A stretch of 64,000 bases of DNA from contig JASGKX010000001.1 of the NCBI GenBank assembly GCA_049840475.1, forward strand, positions 1,488,001-1,552,000, given 5' to 3'. A model generated the notes under the pieces. It had not been told where the DNA came from. It searched no databases and saw nothing but the letters and a program-made list of their open reading frames with translations. Made by a program: the position numbers and the translations under genes. Every line of letters begins with the position of its first letter. The stretch's first letter is position 1. Shown one piece after another: positions 9,099 through 17,880 of the stretch. This DNA is from JBGVSA01 sp049840475. GTDB taxonomy: Bacteria > Pseudomonadota > Gammaproteobacteria > Burkholderiales > Rhodocyclaceae.

Positions 9099-10681
9099 GT
9101 GGCCCGCGCGACATCGACAACGTACAGGCGGATGTTCTCGTCATTGGCGGCGGCCCGGCGGGGTGCTGGGCGGCACTGACCGCACGCGCGGCCGGCGCGC
9201 GTGTCGTGCTGGTCGACAAAGGGTACGTCGGCACCTCAGGCGCAACGCCGCCTACCAACAGCACGGTGCACGCGCTGTCGTTGCACGACGAACGCCAGCG
9301 GCGCGGGCTCATCGAGACGCGCACGCAGACCGGCGCGCCGTTTGCCGAAGCCGAGTGGATTGAACGCGTCTACGAACAGACTGCGCGCAACCTGCAATGG
9401 CTGACCGATTGGGGATACGTATGGCCGCTCAACGAGCAAGGTCGGCAATTCCGCGGCAACCTGCGCGGGCCCGACTACATGCTGTTTCTCCGCAATCGCC
9501 TGCTCGCAATGGGTGTCACGGTGCTGGACCATGCGCCCGCATTGGAACTGTTGCGGGCCGGGGACGACATCGTCGGCGCACGCGGTGTGCGGCGCGAAAC
9601 GGGTCGAACGTGGCAGGTGTCTGCGGGCGCCGTCGTGCTGGCCACGGGGGGCGCGACGTTCCGCTCGGGTGCGGTGGGCACGTTCAACCTGACCGGCGAC
9701 GGCCACCTGATGGCGCTGGAAGCCGGCGCACGATGCTCTGGCATGGAGTTCTCCGGCAACTACGCGTTCGCCCCGGCGGCGGGCGGGCTCACCAAGGGCA
9801 TCATCTATCGCAGCGCTACGTTTTCTGACGAGCAGGGCGAGGTGATTCCGCGTCCGCGCGTCATGCGCGCATTGAGCCAAGGGTTGCGTGTGTTTGCTGT
9901 GCTCGACAAGGCCGATCCGTATCTTGCCGATGGTTATCGGCACGGACAGGTGAACATCTTCACGTACTTCGACCGTTTGGGCGGCAACCCCTTTGTGGAC
10001 CGCTACGAGATCCGTGCCTACTTCGAAGGCACCCTGCGTGCGGCAGGGGGCGTGCTGGCAGACGACGCTGGCGCCAGCGGTACGCCCGGTCTGTTCATCG
10101 CGGGCGACATGGCGAGCCGCGAACGGCTGGCCGGGGGTGGCAGTTCCGGTGGCGGGCCGGCTTCGAGCTGGGCCATCGCATCCGGCACATTCGCGGGCCG
10201 TGCGGCCGCGCGCCATACCTTGTCCCACCGTGAATCGCCGCATGCGCGCAGTGCCCACGGACTCGCTCGCGTGACCGGGTCGCTCGACTATGCCGAGGCA
10301 TTGTCGGTGATTCACGGCGCAATGCTGCCGCTGGAACGTAGCTTCTTCCGCCACGCCGACGGGCTCGCGCGCAGCCGCGATGAGCTCGATGCCCTGTGGC
10401 GCCGCCTGCACGAAGCGCCCGTGCGTGACACCCCTACGGACGCGCGCGACGCTGCACGCCATGCCACGCGGCAGCGCGAACTGGCAGCCATGATCGCTAC
10501 TGGCAGAGTCATCGTCGCCAGCGCCCTGGCGCGTGAAGAAACGCTCGGCCTGCACCGTCGCGAAGATTTCCCCGATGCCGCGCCCAACGTGCCGCACCAC
10601 GTGCGCAGCGCAGGGCTCGACGATATCCGCGTGTGGCGCGAAGCGCCGCGCGGGCTGACCACCGAGGTAGCGCCAGCGTGA
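9095..10681 (+). CDS. FAD-dependent oxidoreductase, fumarate reductase/AprA-like (module 1)
   Basis: A 528-residue flavoprotein of the FAD_binding_2 (succinate dehydrogenase/fumarate reductase/L-aspartate oxidase/AprA) superfamily. The dinucleotide fold is at the N-terminus (VLVIGGGPAGCWAAL, then VVLVDKGYVGTSGAT). A second FAD-contact region occurs near GLFIAGDMASRE, and the C-terminal RETxxLHRRED-like segment (EETLGLHRRED) corresponds to the E-S-R-G-H-R-x-D motif of the family. No signal peptide is seen, so it is cytoplasmic. The stop overlaps the GTG of a two-cluster ferredoxin, an arrangement like AprA/AprB, so electrons probably pass between FAD and the ferredoxin. It is paralogous to the protein at 12824-14434, roughly 45% identical by eye. 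The substrate is unknown. Confidence 0.85.
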   Translation: MSGPRDIDNVQADVLVIGGGPAGCWAALTARAAGARVVLVDKGYVGTSGATPPTNSTVHALSLHDERQRRGLIETRTQTGAPFAEAEWIERVYEQTARNLQWLTDWGYVWPLNEQGRQFRGNLRGPDYMLFLRNRLLAMGVTVLDHAPALELLRAGDDIVGARGVRRETGRTWQVSAGAVVLATGGATFRSGAVGTFNLTGDGHLMALEAGARCSGMEFSGNYAFAPAAGGLTKGIIYRSATFSDEQGEVIPRPRVMRALSQGLRVFAVLDKADPYLADGYRHGQVNIFTYFDRLGGNPFVDRYEIRAYFEGTLRAAGGVLADDAGASGTPGLFIAGDMASRERLAGGGSSGGGPASSWAIASGTFAGRAAARHTLSHRESPHARSAHGLARVTGSLDYAEALSVIHGAMLPLERSFFRHADGLARSRDELDALWRRLHEAPVRDTPTDARDAARHATRQRELAAMIATGRVIVASALAREETLGLHRREDFPDAAPNVPHHVRSAGLDDIRVWREAPRGLTTEVAPA

Positions 10682-11043
10682 TCGAATTCATCATCGAAGA
10701 AGACTGCATCCTGTGCGACCGTTGCGTCGTCATCTGCCCGGACCTTGTGTTCGACGCCAAGGACTCGGATATCCCCAGCATCGCGCGGCAGGAGGATTGC
10801 CAGACCTGCTACCTGTGCGAGGTGCATTGCCCGGTCGATGCGCTGTACGTGTCGCCGCGCATCACGCCCGAGCCGGCGCTTGATCAGCATGAGGTGATCG
10901 ACGCCGGGCTGGTCGGCAGCTATCGGCGTGCGCTGGGTTGGCGCAATGGCAAGCCGGCCGGAGCTGAGCACGACCTGTCGTACCGTATGCACGAGACCGA
11001 CCCCGGCGAAATGGGCGAGGTCTGGCGGCGCGGCAGCCTGTGA
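10678..11043 (+). CDS. Two-cluster 4Fe-4S ferredoxin (module 1)
   Basis: A 121-residue ferredoxin with two complete cluster motifs: CILCDRCVVICP near the N-terminus and CQTCYLCEVHCP about 30 residues later. Both are C-x2-C-x2-C-x3-C. The start is GTG at 10678, overlapping the stop of the flavoprotein gene (GTGA). This puts the first cysteine at residue 10, as in AprB-type ferredoxins. A C-terminal extension of about 60 residues includes YRRALGWRNGKPAGAEHD, which recurs in the second ferredoxin and probably docks onto the flavoprotein. It is likely the electron-transfer subunit of the flavoprotein encoded just upstream. Confidence 0.88.
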   Translation: MIEFIIEEDCILCDRCVVICPDLVFDAKDSDIPSIARQEDCQTCYLCEVHCPVDALYVSPRITPEPALDQHEVIDAGLVGSYRRALGWRNGKPAGAEHDLSYRMHETDPGEMGEVWRRGSL

Positions 11044-11132
11044 ACGACTGGCGGTCGCTCTCCCGGCGGAGTATGGTTCCGCCTTCCGGCCCGTCGCTCA
11101 TGCAGGCGCGGGCTCCCAGTCACTCGCATCAC

Positions 11133-12551
11133 ATGACCCAAGCCTCACTCCCCAACGCGCGCCGCGTCGCGCTCATCGTCGCCTGTGCGTTCTTCATGCA
11201 GAACCTGGACGGCGCGATCATCAACACGTCGTTGCCGCAGATGGCTGCGTCGTTTGGCGTGCAGCCGCTGGACCTGTCGCTGGGCATCACCATCTACATG
11301 CTGATGGTGGCCGCGTGCGTGCCCGCATCGGCGTGGATCGCCGACCGCTTCGGCGCGCGCAATGTCTTTCTGCTGGCGATCGTCGTGTTCTCGGTGTCCT
11401 CGCTGGCCTGCGGGCTGGCCACCAGCCTGCCGATGTTCGTCGCCGCGCGCGCTTTGCAGGGCATTGGCGGCGCGATGATGACGCCGGTGGGGCGCATGGT
11501 GGTGCTGCGGCATGCGAGCAAGGCGGAACTGCTGCAGGCCACCGCGCTCATCACGTGGCCGGCACTGATCGCCCCCGTTATCGGCCCGGTGTTGGGGGGC
11601 TTTATCACCACGTACATCAACTGGCGGTGGAACTTCCTGCTCAACGTGCCCATCGGCATCGTCGGCGCGTGGCTGGTGTACCGGTTCGTGCCCAATCTGC
11701 GCAGCCATGAGGACGTGGCGCTCGACGTGCGCGGCTTTGCCCTCGCATCGACTTCGCTCGTATGTCTGCTCTATGGGCTGGAGAGCTTCGGCCACGCACA
11801 TGGCAGCAGCAGCGTGGCGCTGGCGCTCGTGATTGCAGGCCTGTGCGTGGGGGCGCTGGCGATGCGCCACTTCCGCCGCGTGAAGCAGCCGCTGCTCGAT
11901 CTGTCGTCACTGCGCGTGCAGACCTTTTCGATGGCGTCGGTCGGCGCGGGCAATTTCTTCCGGCTGTCTATCAACGCCACACCGTTTCTGCTGCCCTTGC
12001 TGTTCCAGGTGGGCTTTGGCCTGACGGCCATCGAGTCTGGCTGGCTGGTGCTGGCGTACTTCGCCGGCAATCTCGGCATGAAAACGGTGACGACACCGAC
12101 GCTGCAACGCTTTGGCTTCCGTACCGTACTGGTGGTCAATGGCCTGCTCGCCGGACTGTCGTTGCTGGCCTGCGCGCTGCTCACGCGAGACACGGCTTTG
12201 CCGGTGACAGTCGTGGTGATGTTCATCGCCGGGCTCACCCGTTCGATGCAGTTCACCGCACTCGCCACGCTGACCTTCGCCGACATCGAAGGTCCGCAAC
12301 GCAATGCGGCGGCCACCTTGTCCACGATGACGCAGCAGATTTCAATGGTGCTTGGCGTGGCCGTGTCGGCGCTGGTCATCAAGATGTCGCAGGCCTGGCA
12401 CGACACCACCGGGACCGGGCTGGTCGACCTTCGCGCGGCCTTTGTCGCCGTGGGTGTGCTGTCGATCGTGTCGGCGCTGATGTTCGTACGCCTGCCGCAT
12501 GACGCAGGCGCCGACGTGTCGGGCCACCGGCCGAAAACGTCCGCCGCCTGA
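11133..12551 (+). CDS. MFS drug-efflux-type transporter (DHA2, about 14 helices)
   Basis: A 472-residue major facilitator of the EmrB/QacA (DHA2) group. Helix 1 contains FFMQNLDGAIINTSLPQMA, the D1-type motif of this group. The loop between helices 2 and 3 is IADRFGARNVFL (motif A), and motif C is seen in LITWPALIAPVIGPVLGG. The start is uncertain: GTG at 11040 overlaps the ferredoxin stop in the coupled style of this operon and would add 31 residues, while ATG at 11133 gives the short N-terminus usual for the family. It is the last gene of module 1. The substrate is unknown. Confidence 0.85.
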   Translation: MTQASLPNARRVALIVACAFFMQNLDGAIINTSLPQMAASFGVQPLDLSLGITIYMLMVAACVPASAWIADRFGARNVFLLAIVVFSVSSLACGLATSLPMFVAARALQGIGGAMMTPVGRMVVLRHASKAELLQATALITWPALIAPVIGPVLGGFITTYINWRWNFLLNVPIGIVGAWLVYRFVPNLRSHEDVALDVRGFALASTSLVCLLYGLESFGHAHGSSSVALALVIAGLCVGALAMRHFRRVKQPLLDLSSLRVQTFSMASVGAGNFFRLSINATPFLLPLLFQVGFGLTAIESGWLVLAYFAGNLGMKTVTTPTLQRFGFRTVLVVNGLLAGLSLLACALLTRDTALPVTVVVMFIAGLTRSMQFTALATLTFADIEGPQRNAAATLSTMTQQISMVLGVAVSALVIKMSQAWHDTTGTGLVDLRAAFVAVGVLSIVSALMFVRLPHDAGADVSGHRPKTSAA

Positions 12552-12823
12552 TCTGCTGCATTTTCACCAGCGCATCTGCGCATTGGTGGTTTTGCAGCAG
12601 CGCGTCTGCTACGTCCGCGCCACGCTGAAATCGCGCCAGGCGCGGCAATGCCCGCCCGATGCGGCGTTCCGGCACATGTGCCTCTACGGCGCCACCATGG
12701 CATGCCGCCTGCTATGGATCTCCCCTGACCCACGCGGGCGCGGACGTTCTCCGCGCATGGAGATCGAATCTTGCAGACGGCATCACCCCTCGCGCGCGGC
12801 CTCTCCAGGAGGCTCCGGCGCGC

Positions 12824-14434
12824 ATGAGCACCACACAGACTCATCCACTTTTTTCCGCCAGCCGCGATGAAGTCGCGGATGTGCTCGTCATCGGCGGCGG
12901 ACCCGCCGGTACGTGGGCCGCGCTTGCAGCGGCCGCGCAAGGCGCGCGCGTGATCCTCGCCGACAAGGGCTACTGCGGGACTTCCGGTGCGACCGCGCCG
13001 TCGAACACGGGCGCTTGGTATCTGCCTGCTGGCGCGCGGCGCGACGCCGAGGTCGAACGCCGACTCGAACGCTCGACCGGCCTCGCGCATCGCCGCTGGA
13101 TCGTGCGCACCATGGAGCAGGCACTGCGCGGGCTGGACGATATTGCCGTCGCTGGCTATCCGTTTCCGTTCGACGAAGAAGGGCGCCCGTATCGCGCGAA
13201 TCTGCGCGGGCCGGATTACATGGCTTTCATGCGTCGCCGCGTCGTGCGCGCAGGCGTGCGCATTCTTGATCACCACCCGGCCACCGAATTGCTGTGGAGC
13301 GACGGCGTTGTGGCGGGCGCGGCCGGATTGCACCCGCGCAGCGGTGAGCGTTGGCAGGTGCGCGCGGGCGCGGTGGTGATCGCCTCTGGTGGCTGCACCT
13401 TTCTTTCGCACGCGCTGGGGTGCGACGGCAACACGGGCGATGGCTACCTGATGGCAGCCGAAGCGGGGGCGCGTCTTTCTGGCATGGAGTTCTCTGCGCA
13501 ATACGGGCTGTGCGTGGCCGATGCATCCGTGACCAAGGGACTGCCTTTCGCGTTGGCGAGCTTTACGCTGGAGGACGGCTCGCCCTTGCCCGAGACAGGT
13601 GAGGAGCGCGCTGTGCGTATTGCGCGCGCCATCGTGGAGGGGCACCAGGTCTACGCGTGCCTGGATCGCGGACGCGAAGAAGAACACGACTGGCTGCGCC
13701 GGGGGCAACCGAACTGCTTTCTACCGCATGACCGCGCAGGTATCGATCCTTTCACGCAGCGGTTTCGCGTCACGCTCCGTTCCGAAGGCACCGTGCGCGG
13801 CGTGGGCGGGCTCGACCTGATCGACGACGATTGTGCAACGACCGTGCCGGGCCTTTTTGCGGCGGGCGACGCCGCGACGCGCGAGAACCTTGCCGGCGCT
13901 GTCACCGGTGGTGGTAGCCCCAATGCATCGTGGGCGATTGCCAGTGGTACGTGGAGCGGACGTGGCGCGGCACACTTTGCGCGCGGCCTTGGCGAGTCGG
14001 CCTTCACCCGCCAGATGCGCGCGCTGGGCGGCGCGGGGTTGAGACCTCGTCGTGCTGCGTCGGAGACACTGACGGCACGTGCGCTATTGCCCTATGTGAA
14101 GGCCGAAACGTTGCCGCTGGACGTGAATTTTTTCCGTACGGGGGCGCGCATCGCGCGGTCGCAAGAAACACTCGACGCGCTGTGGGAAGACGTGCGCGAT
14201 CACGTCGTCGGCGCGGGACGCGACGCCATCCGCGCGCGCGAACTCGCAGCGATGACGGCGACCGGGCGCTTTATCTGGGCTGCGGCCGCGGCGCGCAATG
14301 AAAGCCGTGGTCTGCATCGCCGGGTCGATCTGCCCACGACCGATGCGACTCAAGCACACCGCATTCACGTAGCGGGCGTGGACGAAGTGTTCGCCGCGCC
14401 CGACGACACGGCATGGAGGGCATTGGCATCATGA
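12824..14434 (+). CDS. FAD-dependent oxidoreductase, fumarate reductase/AprA-like (module 2)
   Basis: A 536-residue cytoplasmic flavoprotein, paralogous to the one at 9095-10681. The FAD motif is VLVIGGGPAGTWAAL followed by VILADKGYCGTSGAT. Both proteins share LRGPDYM, GAVV-A-GG-TF, SGMEFS and a G-A-GD-A-RE-LAG segment. The C-terminus holds NESRGLHRRVD, closer to the succinate-dehydrogenase consensus than in module 1. The start at 12824 has an AGGAGG ribosome site at 12807-12812. The gene overlaps the downstream ferredoxin (ATGA at 14431). Loop regions between residues 60 and 110 differ strongly from module 1, suggesting a different substrate. The substrate is unknown. Confidence 0.85.
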   Translation: MSTTQTHPLFSASRDEVADVLVIGGGPAGTWAALAAAAQGARVILADKGYCGTSGATAPSNTGAWYLPAGARRDAEVERRLERSTGLAHRRWIVRTMEQALRGLDDIAVAGYPFPFDEEGRPYRANLRGPDYMAFMRRRVVRAGVRILDHHPATELLWSDGVVAGAAGLHPRSGERWQVRAGAVVIASGGCTFLSHALGCDGNTGDGYLMAAEAGARLSGMEFSAQYGLCVADASVTKGLPFALASFTLEDGSPLPETGEERAVRIARAIVEGHQVYACLDRGREEEHDWLRRGQPNCFLPHDRAGIDPFTQRFRVTLRSEGTVRGVGGLDLIDDDCATTVPGLFAAGDAATRENLAGAVTGGGSPNASWAIASGTWSGRGAAHFARGLGESAFTRQMRALGGAGLRPRRAASETLTARALLPYVKAETLPLDVNFFRTGARIARSQETLDALWEDVRDHVVGAGRDAIRARELAAMTATGRFIWAAAAARNESRGLHRRVDLPTTDATQAHRIHVAGVDEVFAAPDDTAWRALAS

Positions 14435-14760
14435 TCGAACTCATCCATGCCGAACGTTGCATCGACTGCAACCTGTGCGTGAAAACCTGCCCGCGCGATG
14501 TGTTCGACGCTACAGGCGGGACGCCCGTGATCGCGCGCCAGGAAGACTGCCAGACCTGCTTTCTGTGCGAACTGTACTGCCCGGTCGACGCGCTCTACGT
14601 TGCGCCGCAGGCAGACGAGCATGTGCTCGTCGATAGTGCGGCGATCGAGGCCGGTGGCCAACTGGGCGGCTATGTGCGCGCCATGGGCTGGCGGCGTGGC
14701 AAGCCCGGTGGCACCGAAAACGATCCGACGCGGCACCTGCGTGCACGCGGTGCGGGTTAG
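14431..14760 (+). CDS. Two-cluster 4Fe-4S ferredoxin (module 2)
   Basis: A 109-residue ferredoxin with motifs CIDCNLCVKTCP and CQTCFLCELYCP, each C-x2-C-x2-C-x3-C. It is clearly paralogous to the module 1 ferredoxin: RQEDCQTC-LCE-CPVDALYV is shared, as is the C-terminal AMGWRRGKPGGTEND segment. ATG 14431 overlaps the flavoprotein stop, so the two are made in a coupled way and probably form one enzyme. An aminotransferase gene follows after 57 bases and may have its own promoter. Confidence 0.88.
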   Translation: MIELIHAERCIDCNLCVKTCPRDVFDATGGTPVIARQEDCQTCFLCELYCPVDALYVAPQADEHVLVDSAAIEAGGQLGGYVRAMGWRRGKPGGTENDPTRHLRARGAG

Positions 14761-14817
14761 AAAGTCCGGCGCGCTGCACCGTGCGGGGTGTGCGGCGCGC
14801 CTCTATACTTTGCCGTC

Positions 14818-15969
14818 ATGAGCTTCCAGTCCAAATTGCCGGATGTCGGCACGACCATTTTTACGGTCATGAGCCAGCTCGCCAACGAGCATGGCGCGAT
14901 CAACCTGTCGCAAGGGTTTCCGGATTACCCATGTGATCCGGCCTTGGTCGATGCGCTGGCCCGAGCGTCGCGCGACGGGTACAACCAGTACGCGCCGATG
15001 GCTGGTTTGCCCGAGTTGCGCAGGGCGGTGGCGGCCAAACTGGCGCTGAGCCGTGGCGTGACGGTGGACCCGGATACGGAAATCACCGTTACGGCTGGCG
15101 CCACGCAGGCGATCTTTACCGCCATTGCGGCGGTGCTGCACGCGGGCGATGAAGCCATCGTGCTCGATCCTTCGTACGATTCGTACGCGCCAGCAATTCT
15201 GGCGCAGGGCGCGGTGCCGGTGCACGTGCCGCTGGACGCGCCGGGCTACAGCGTCGATTGGGCGCGTGTCGAAGCAGCCGTGACACCGCGCACGCGCATG
15301 GTGCTCATCAACAACCCGAACAATCCGGCGACGACGGTTTTCACACGCGATGACCTCGATGCGCTGGCGGCGATCGTCGAACGGCACGACCTTTACGTGC
15401 TGGCCGACGAGGTCTACGAGCACCTCGTTTTCGACGGTATCGAGCACCAGAGCGTACTGACCCATCCGCCGCTGCGGGCACGCAGCTTTGCCGTGTACTC
15501 GTTCGGCAAGACCTTTCACGTGACTGGCTGGAAGATCGGCTATTGCGTGGCGCCGCCCGTGCTGACGACGGAATTCCGCAAGATCCATCAGTTCTTGGTT
15601 TTCGTGGTGCACCATCCTTCGCAAAGGGCGCTGGCCGAAATGCTGGCCGAGCCGGCGCATTGGCAGGGCTTGCCGGCGTTCTTCGCGCACAAGCGCGATC
15701 TGCTCGCGCCGGGGCTGGAACGCGCCGGTTTCGAGCTATTGCCAAGCCGCGCGACCTACTTTCAGCTCGCCCGCTATGCCGGGGTTCGGGACGATCTGGG
15801 CGACGTGGCTTTCTCGCGCTGGCTGACTCAACAGGTGGGCGTGGCCTGCATTCCGGTATCGGTCTTTTATGTCAACGGGCGCGACGACGGCATCGTGCGC
15901 TTCTGCTTTGCCAAACAGGACGCCACGCTGACGGCTGCCAGCGAACGGTTGCAGGCCTTGAGTCGGTAG
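14818..15969 (+). CDS. PLP-dependent aminotransferase, methionine aminotransferase type
   Basis: A 383-residue class I/II aminotransferase close to the YbdL-type methionine aminotransferases, which transaminate methionine and related amino acids with 2-oxo acids. Visible motifs are NLSQGFPDYPCD at the N-terminus, VTAGATQAIF, NNPNNPATTVF, ADEVYEHLVFD, and the PLP-lysine in SFGKTFHVTGWKIGY. A conserved arginine for the substrate carboxylate is expected in IVRFCFAK. The start at 14818 follows a TATACT-like box at about 14804. Its place between the flavoprotein module and the sulfate permease fits sulfur amino acid metabolism, but this is inference. Confidence 0.88.
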   Translation: MSFQSKLPDVGTTIFTVMSQLANEHGAINLSQGFPDYPCDPALVDALARASRDGYNQYAPMAGLPELRRAVAAKLALSRGVTVDPDTEITVTAGATQAIFTAIAAVLHAGDEAIVLDPSYDSYAPAILAQGAVPVHVPLDAPGYSVDWARVEAAVTPRTRMVLINNPNNPATTVFTRDDLDALAAIVERHDLYVLADEVYEHLVFDGIEHQSVLTHPPLRARSFAVYSFGKTFHVTGWKIGYCVAPPVLTTEFRKIHQFLVFVVHHPSQRALAEMLAEPAHWQGLPAFFAHKRDLLAPGLERAGFELLPSRATYFQLARYAGVRDDLGDVAFSRWLTQQVGVACIPVSVFYVNGRDDGIVRFCFAKQDATLTAASERLQALSR

Positions 15970-15993
15970 GGGCAGACGTCGCTATTTCGCTAT

Positions 15994-16021
15994 TTGGAAT
16001 AAGCGACGCAGTTTTTATTAT
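15994..16021 (+). promoter_or_regulatory. Candidate promoter of the cysTWA-cysB operon
   Basis: TTGGAA at 15994-15999 and TATTAT at 16016-16021, separated by 16 bases, resemble sigma-70 boxes. The surrounding 50 bases are unusually A+T-rich for this genome, as expected for a CysB-controlled promoter. No CysB site can be defined with confidence. Confidence 0.4.
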
Positions 16022-16051
16022 TTATTTTCACAAGGGCTGACCCCTAGACTT

Positions 16052-16076
16052 GGCTCCATTCAATCGGAATGGAGCC
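16052..16076 (+). promoter_or_regulatory. Perfect hairpin covering the cysT ribosome-binding site
   Basis: GGCTCCATTC (16052-16061) and GAATGGAGCC (16067-16076) are exact reverse complements with a five-base loop. The only plausible Shine-Dalgarno sequence (GGAG, 16070-16073) is in the 3' arm and the ATG follows three bases later, so the folded mRNA would hide it. Confidence 0.6.
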
Positions 16077-16079
16077 GTG

Positions 16080-16967
16080 ATGTCCTCCCATGCCCTGTCC
16101 GCCGGCTCCGGCGGACTCCCCGCGCATAACCCCCGCCGTCCGCGACGCCATCGCGTGTTGCCGGGTTTCGGCCTGTCGTTGGGCTACACGCTCGTCTATC
16201 TGTCGCTGATCGTGCTGATCCCGCTGTCGGCGGTGTTCCTCAAGACCGGCACGGCGGATTGGTCGCACATCCTGAACGTGGTGACTTCGCCGCGCGTGGT
16301 GGCTTCGTACCGGCTGTCGTTCGGCGCTTCGCTGCTGGCCGCCGCCATCAACACAGTCTTTGGCCTGCTGCTGGCGTGGGCGCTGGTGCGCTACCGCTTC
16401 CCCGGCAAGAAGATCATCGATGCGCTGGTCGATCTGCCCTTTGCCCTGCCGACGGCCGTCGCCGGCATCGCGCTGGCGTCGATCTATTCGCCCAAAGGCT
16501 GGGTCGGCAGTCTCTTTGTCGACTACGACATCCGTATCGCCTACACCCGCTGGGGCGTGCTGATCGCGCTGGTGTTCATTGGCCTGCCGTTCGTGGTGCG
16601 CACCATCCAGCCAATCCTGCAGGACCTGGAAACCGAGCTTGAAGAAGCCGCCGCAAGCCTGGGGGCTCAACGCTGGCAGACCTTCCGCCTGGTGATCCTG
16701 CCGTTGCTGCTGCCGGCGCTGCTGACCGGGTTCGCCCTGGCCTTTGCTCGCGCAGTGGGTGAGTACGGCTCGGTGATCTTCATCGCCGGCAACATCCCGA
16801 TGGTGTCGGAGATCACGCCGCTGATGATCATCACGCGGCTGGAGCAATACGACTACACCGGCGCGACGGCGATCGCGGGCGTGATGCTGATCTTCTCGTT
16901 CATCCTGCTGTTCATCATCAACGGGCTGCAAGCGTGGAGCGCGCGCCGCATCGGGAGGGCCCTGTAA
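16080..16967 (+). CDS. cysT: Sulfate/thiosulfate ABC transporter permease CysT
   Basis: A 295-residue inner-membrane permease of the CysTWA importer. About six hydrophobic helices are visible. The EAA loop that docks with the ATPase is EEAAASLGAQRWQTFRLVILPLLLPALLTG. Other CysT hallmarks are DLPFALPTAVAGIALASIYSPKGW and FARAVGEYGSVIFIAGNIP. The start at 16080 is preceded by a perfect hairpin. The stop overlaps the cysW start (TAATG). Unlike the common arrangement in relatives, no periplasmic sulfate-binding protein gene (sbp/cysP) lies upstream; an aminotransferase does. Confidence 0.95.
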   Translation: MSSHALSAGSGGLPAHNPRRPRRHRVLPGFGLSLGYTLVYLSLIVLIPLSAVFLKTGTADWSHILNVVTSPRVVASYRLSFGASLLAAAINTVFGLLLAWALVRYRFPGKKIIDALVDLPFALPTAVAGIALASIYSPKGWVGSLFVDYDIRIAYTRWGVLIALVFIGLPFVVRTIQPILQDLETELEEAAASLGAQRWQTFRLVILPLLLPALLTGFALAFARAVGEYGSVIFIAGNIPMVSEITPLMIITRLEQYDYTGATAIAGVMLIFSFILLFIINGLQAWSARRIGRAL

Positions 16968-17863
16968 TGGCCGGCGCTACCACCATGAGTCTGGCCGACG
17001 CGGCTGACTACTACGAAGTGAATCCGGCCACGCGCGAGTCGTCGTGGGTGAAGTGGACCATCGTTGGCGTGTCGCTGGTGTTCTTCGCGGTGTTCCTGCT
17101 GCTGCCGCTGTTGCTGGTATTCACGCAGGCCTTCGCCAAGGGCTGGGAGACTTACATCGACGCGCTGACCAATGAAGAAGCCTGGTCGGCGATCAAGCTG
17201 ACGCTGCTTGCCGCTGTCATCGCTGTGCCGTTGAACCTTGTATTCGGTGTAGCGGCGGCGTGGTCGATCGCCAAGTTCGAGTTCCCGGGCAAGCAATTGC
17301 TCATCACGCTGATCGACTTGCCGTTCTCGGTGTCGCCGGTCATCGCGGGCCTGATCTACGTGCTGATGTTCGGGGCCCAGGGCTGGTGGGGGCCGTGGCT
17401 GTCGGCGCATGACATCAAGATTGTGTTTGCGGTGCCGGGCATCGTGCTGGCGACGGTGTTCGTGACTTTCCCGTTCGTGGCGCGCGAGCTGATTCCGTTG
17501 ATGCAGGCTCAGGGCAAGGAAGAAGAGGAAGCCGCGATCGTGCTCGGCGCCTCGGGTTGGAAGACCTTCTTCCGCGTGACGCTCCCCAATATCAAGTGGG
17601 GCCTGATCTACGGCGTGGTGCTGTGTAACGCACGGGCGATGGGTGAGTTCGGCGCGGTGTCGGTGGTCTCGGGCCACATTCGCGGCGTCACCAACACCAT
17701 GCCTTTGCAGGTAGAGATTCTCTACAACGAATACCAGTTTGCAGCGGCCTTCGCAGTGGCGTCCCTGCTGGCGATGCTGGCGCTGGTGACGCTGGCGATC
17801 AAATCGTACGTGCAGTGGCAGGCATCCCGACAGTTGGCCAACGATGACGGCCGGCCCGAATAA
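16967..17863 (+). CDS. cysW: Sulfate/thiosulfate ABC transporter permease CysW
   Basis: A 298-residue partner of CysT. The EAA loop is EEEEAAIVLGASGWKTFFRVTLPNIKWGL. The conserved segments DLPFSVSPVIAGLIYVLMFGAQGWWGPWL and NARAMGEFGAVSVVSGHIRG identify CysW rather than CysT or a molybdate permease. The N-terminal 35 residues are polar and cytoplasmic. The ATG at 16967 overlaps the cysT stop; a second ATG six codons later is a possible alternative. cysA follows after 17 bases with an AGAGAGA-type ribosome site. Confidence 0.95.
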   Translation: MAGATTMSLADAADYYEVNPATRESSWVKWTIVGVSLVFFAVFLLLPLLLVFTQAFAKGWETYIDALTNEEAWSAIKLTLLAAVIAVPLNLVFGVAAAWSIAKFEFPGKQLLITLIDLPFSVSPVIAGLIYVLMFGAQGWWGPWLSAHDIKIVFAVPGIVLATVFVTFPFVARELIPLMQAQGKEEEEAAIVLGASGWKTFFRVTLPNIKWGLIYGVVLCNARAMGEFGAVSVVSGHIRGVTNTMPLQVEILYNEYQFAAAFAVASLLAMLALVTLAIKSYVQWQASRQLANDDGRPE

Positions 17864-17880
17864 GGCGAGAGAGATACGAC

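Noticed and set aside
12552..12823. Riboswitch or operator before the module 2 flavoprotein, suggested by CAGCAG...CTGCT near 12597
   Set aside because: The arms and spacing do not match the SfnR-type sites and no larger conserved fold could be drawn.
11771..13708. 645-codon minus-strand open frame across the end of an MFS gene and the start of the module 2 flavoprotein
   Set aside because: It spans two real genes and the gap between them, has no family features, and arises from codon bias.
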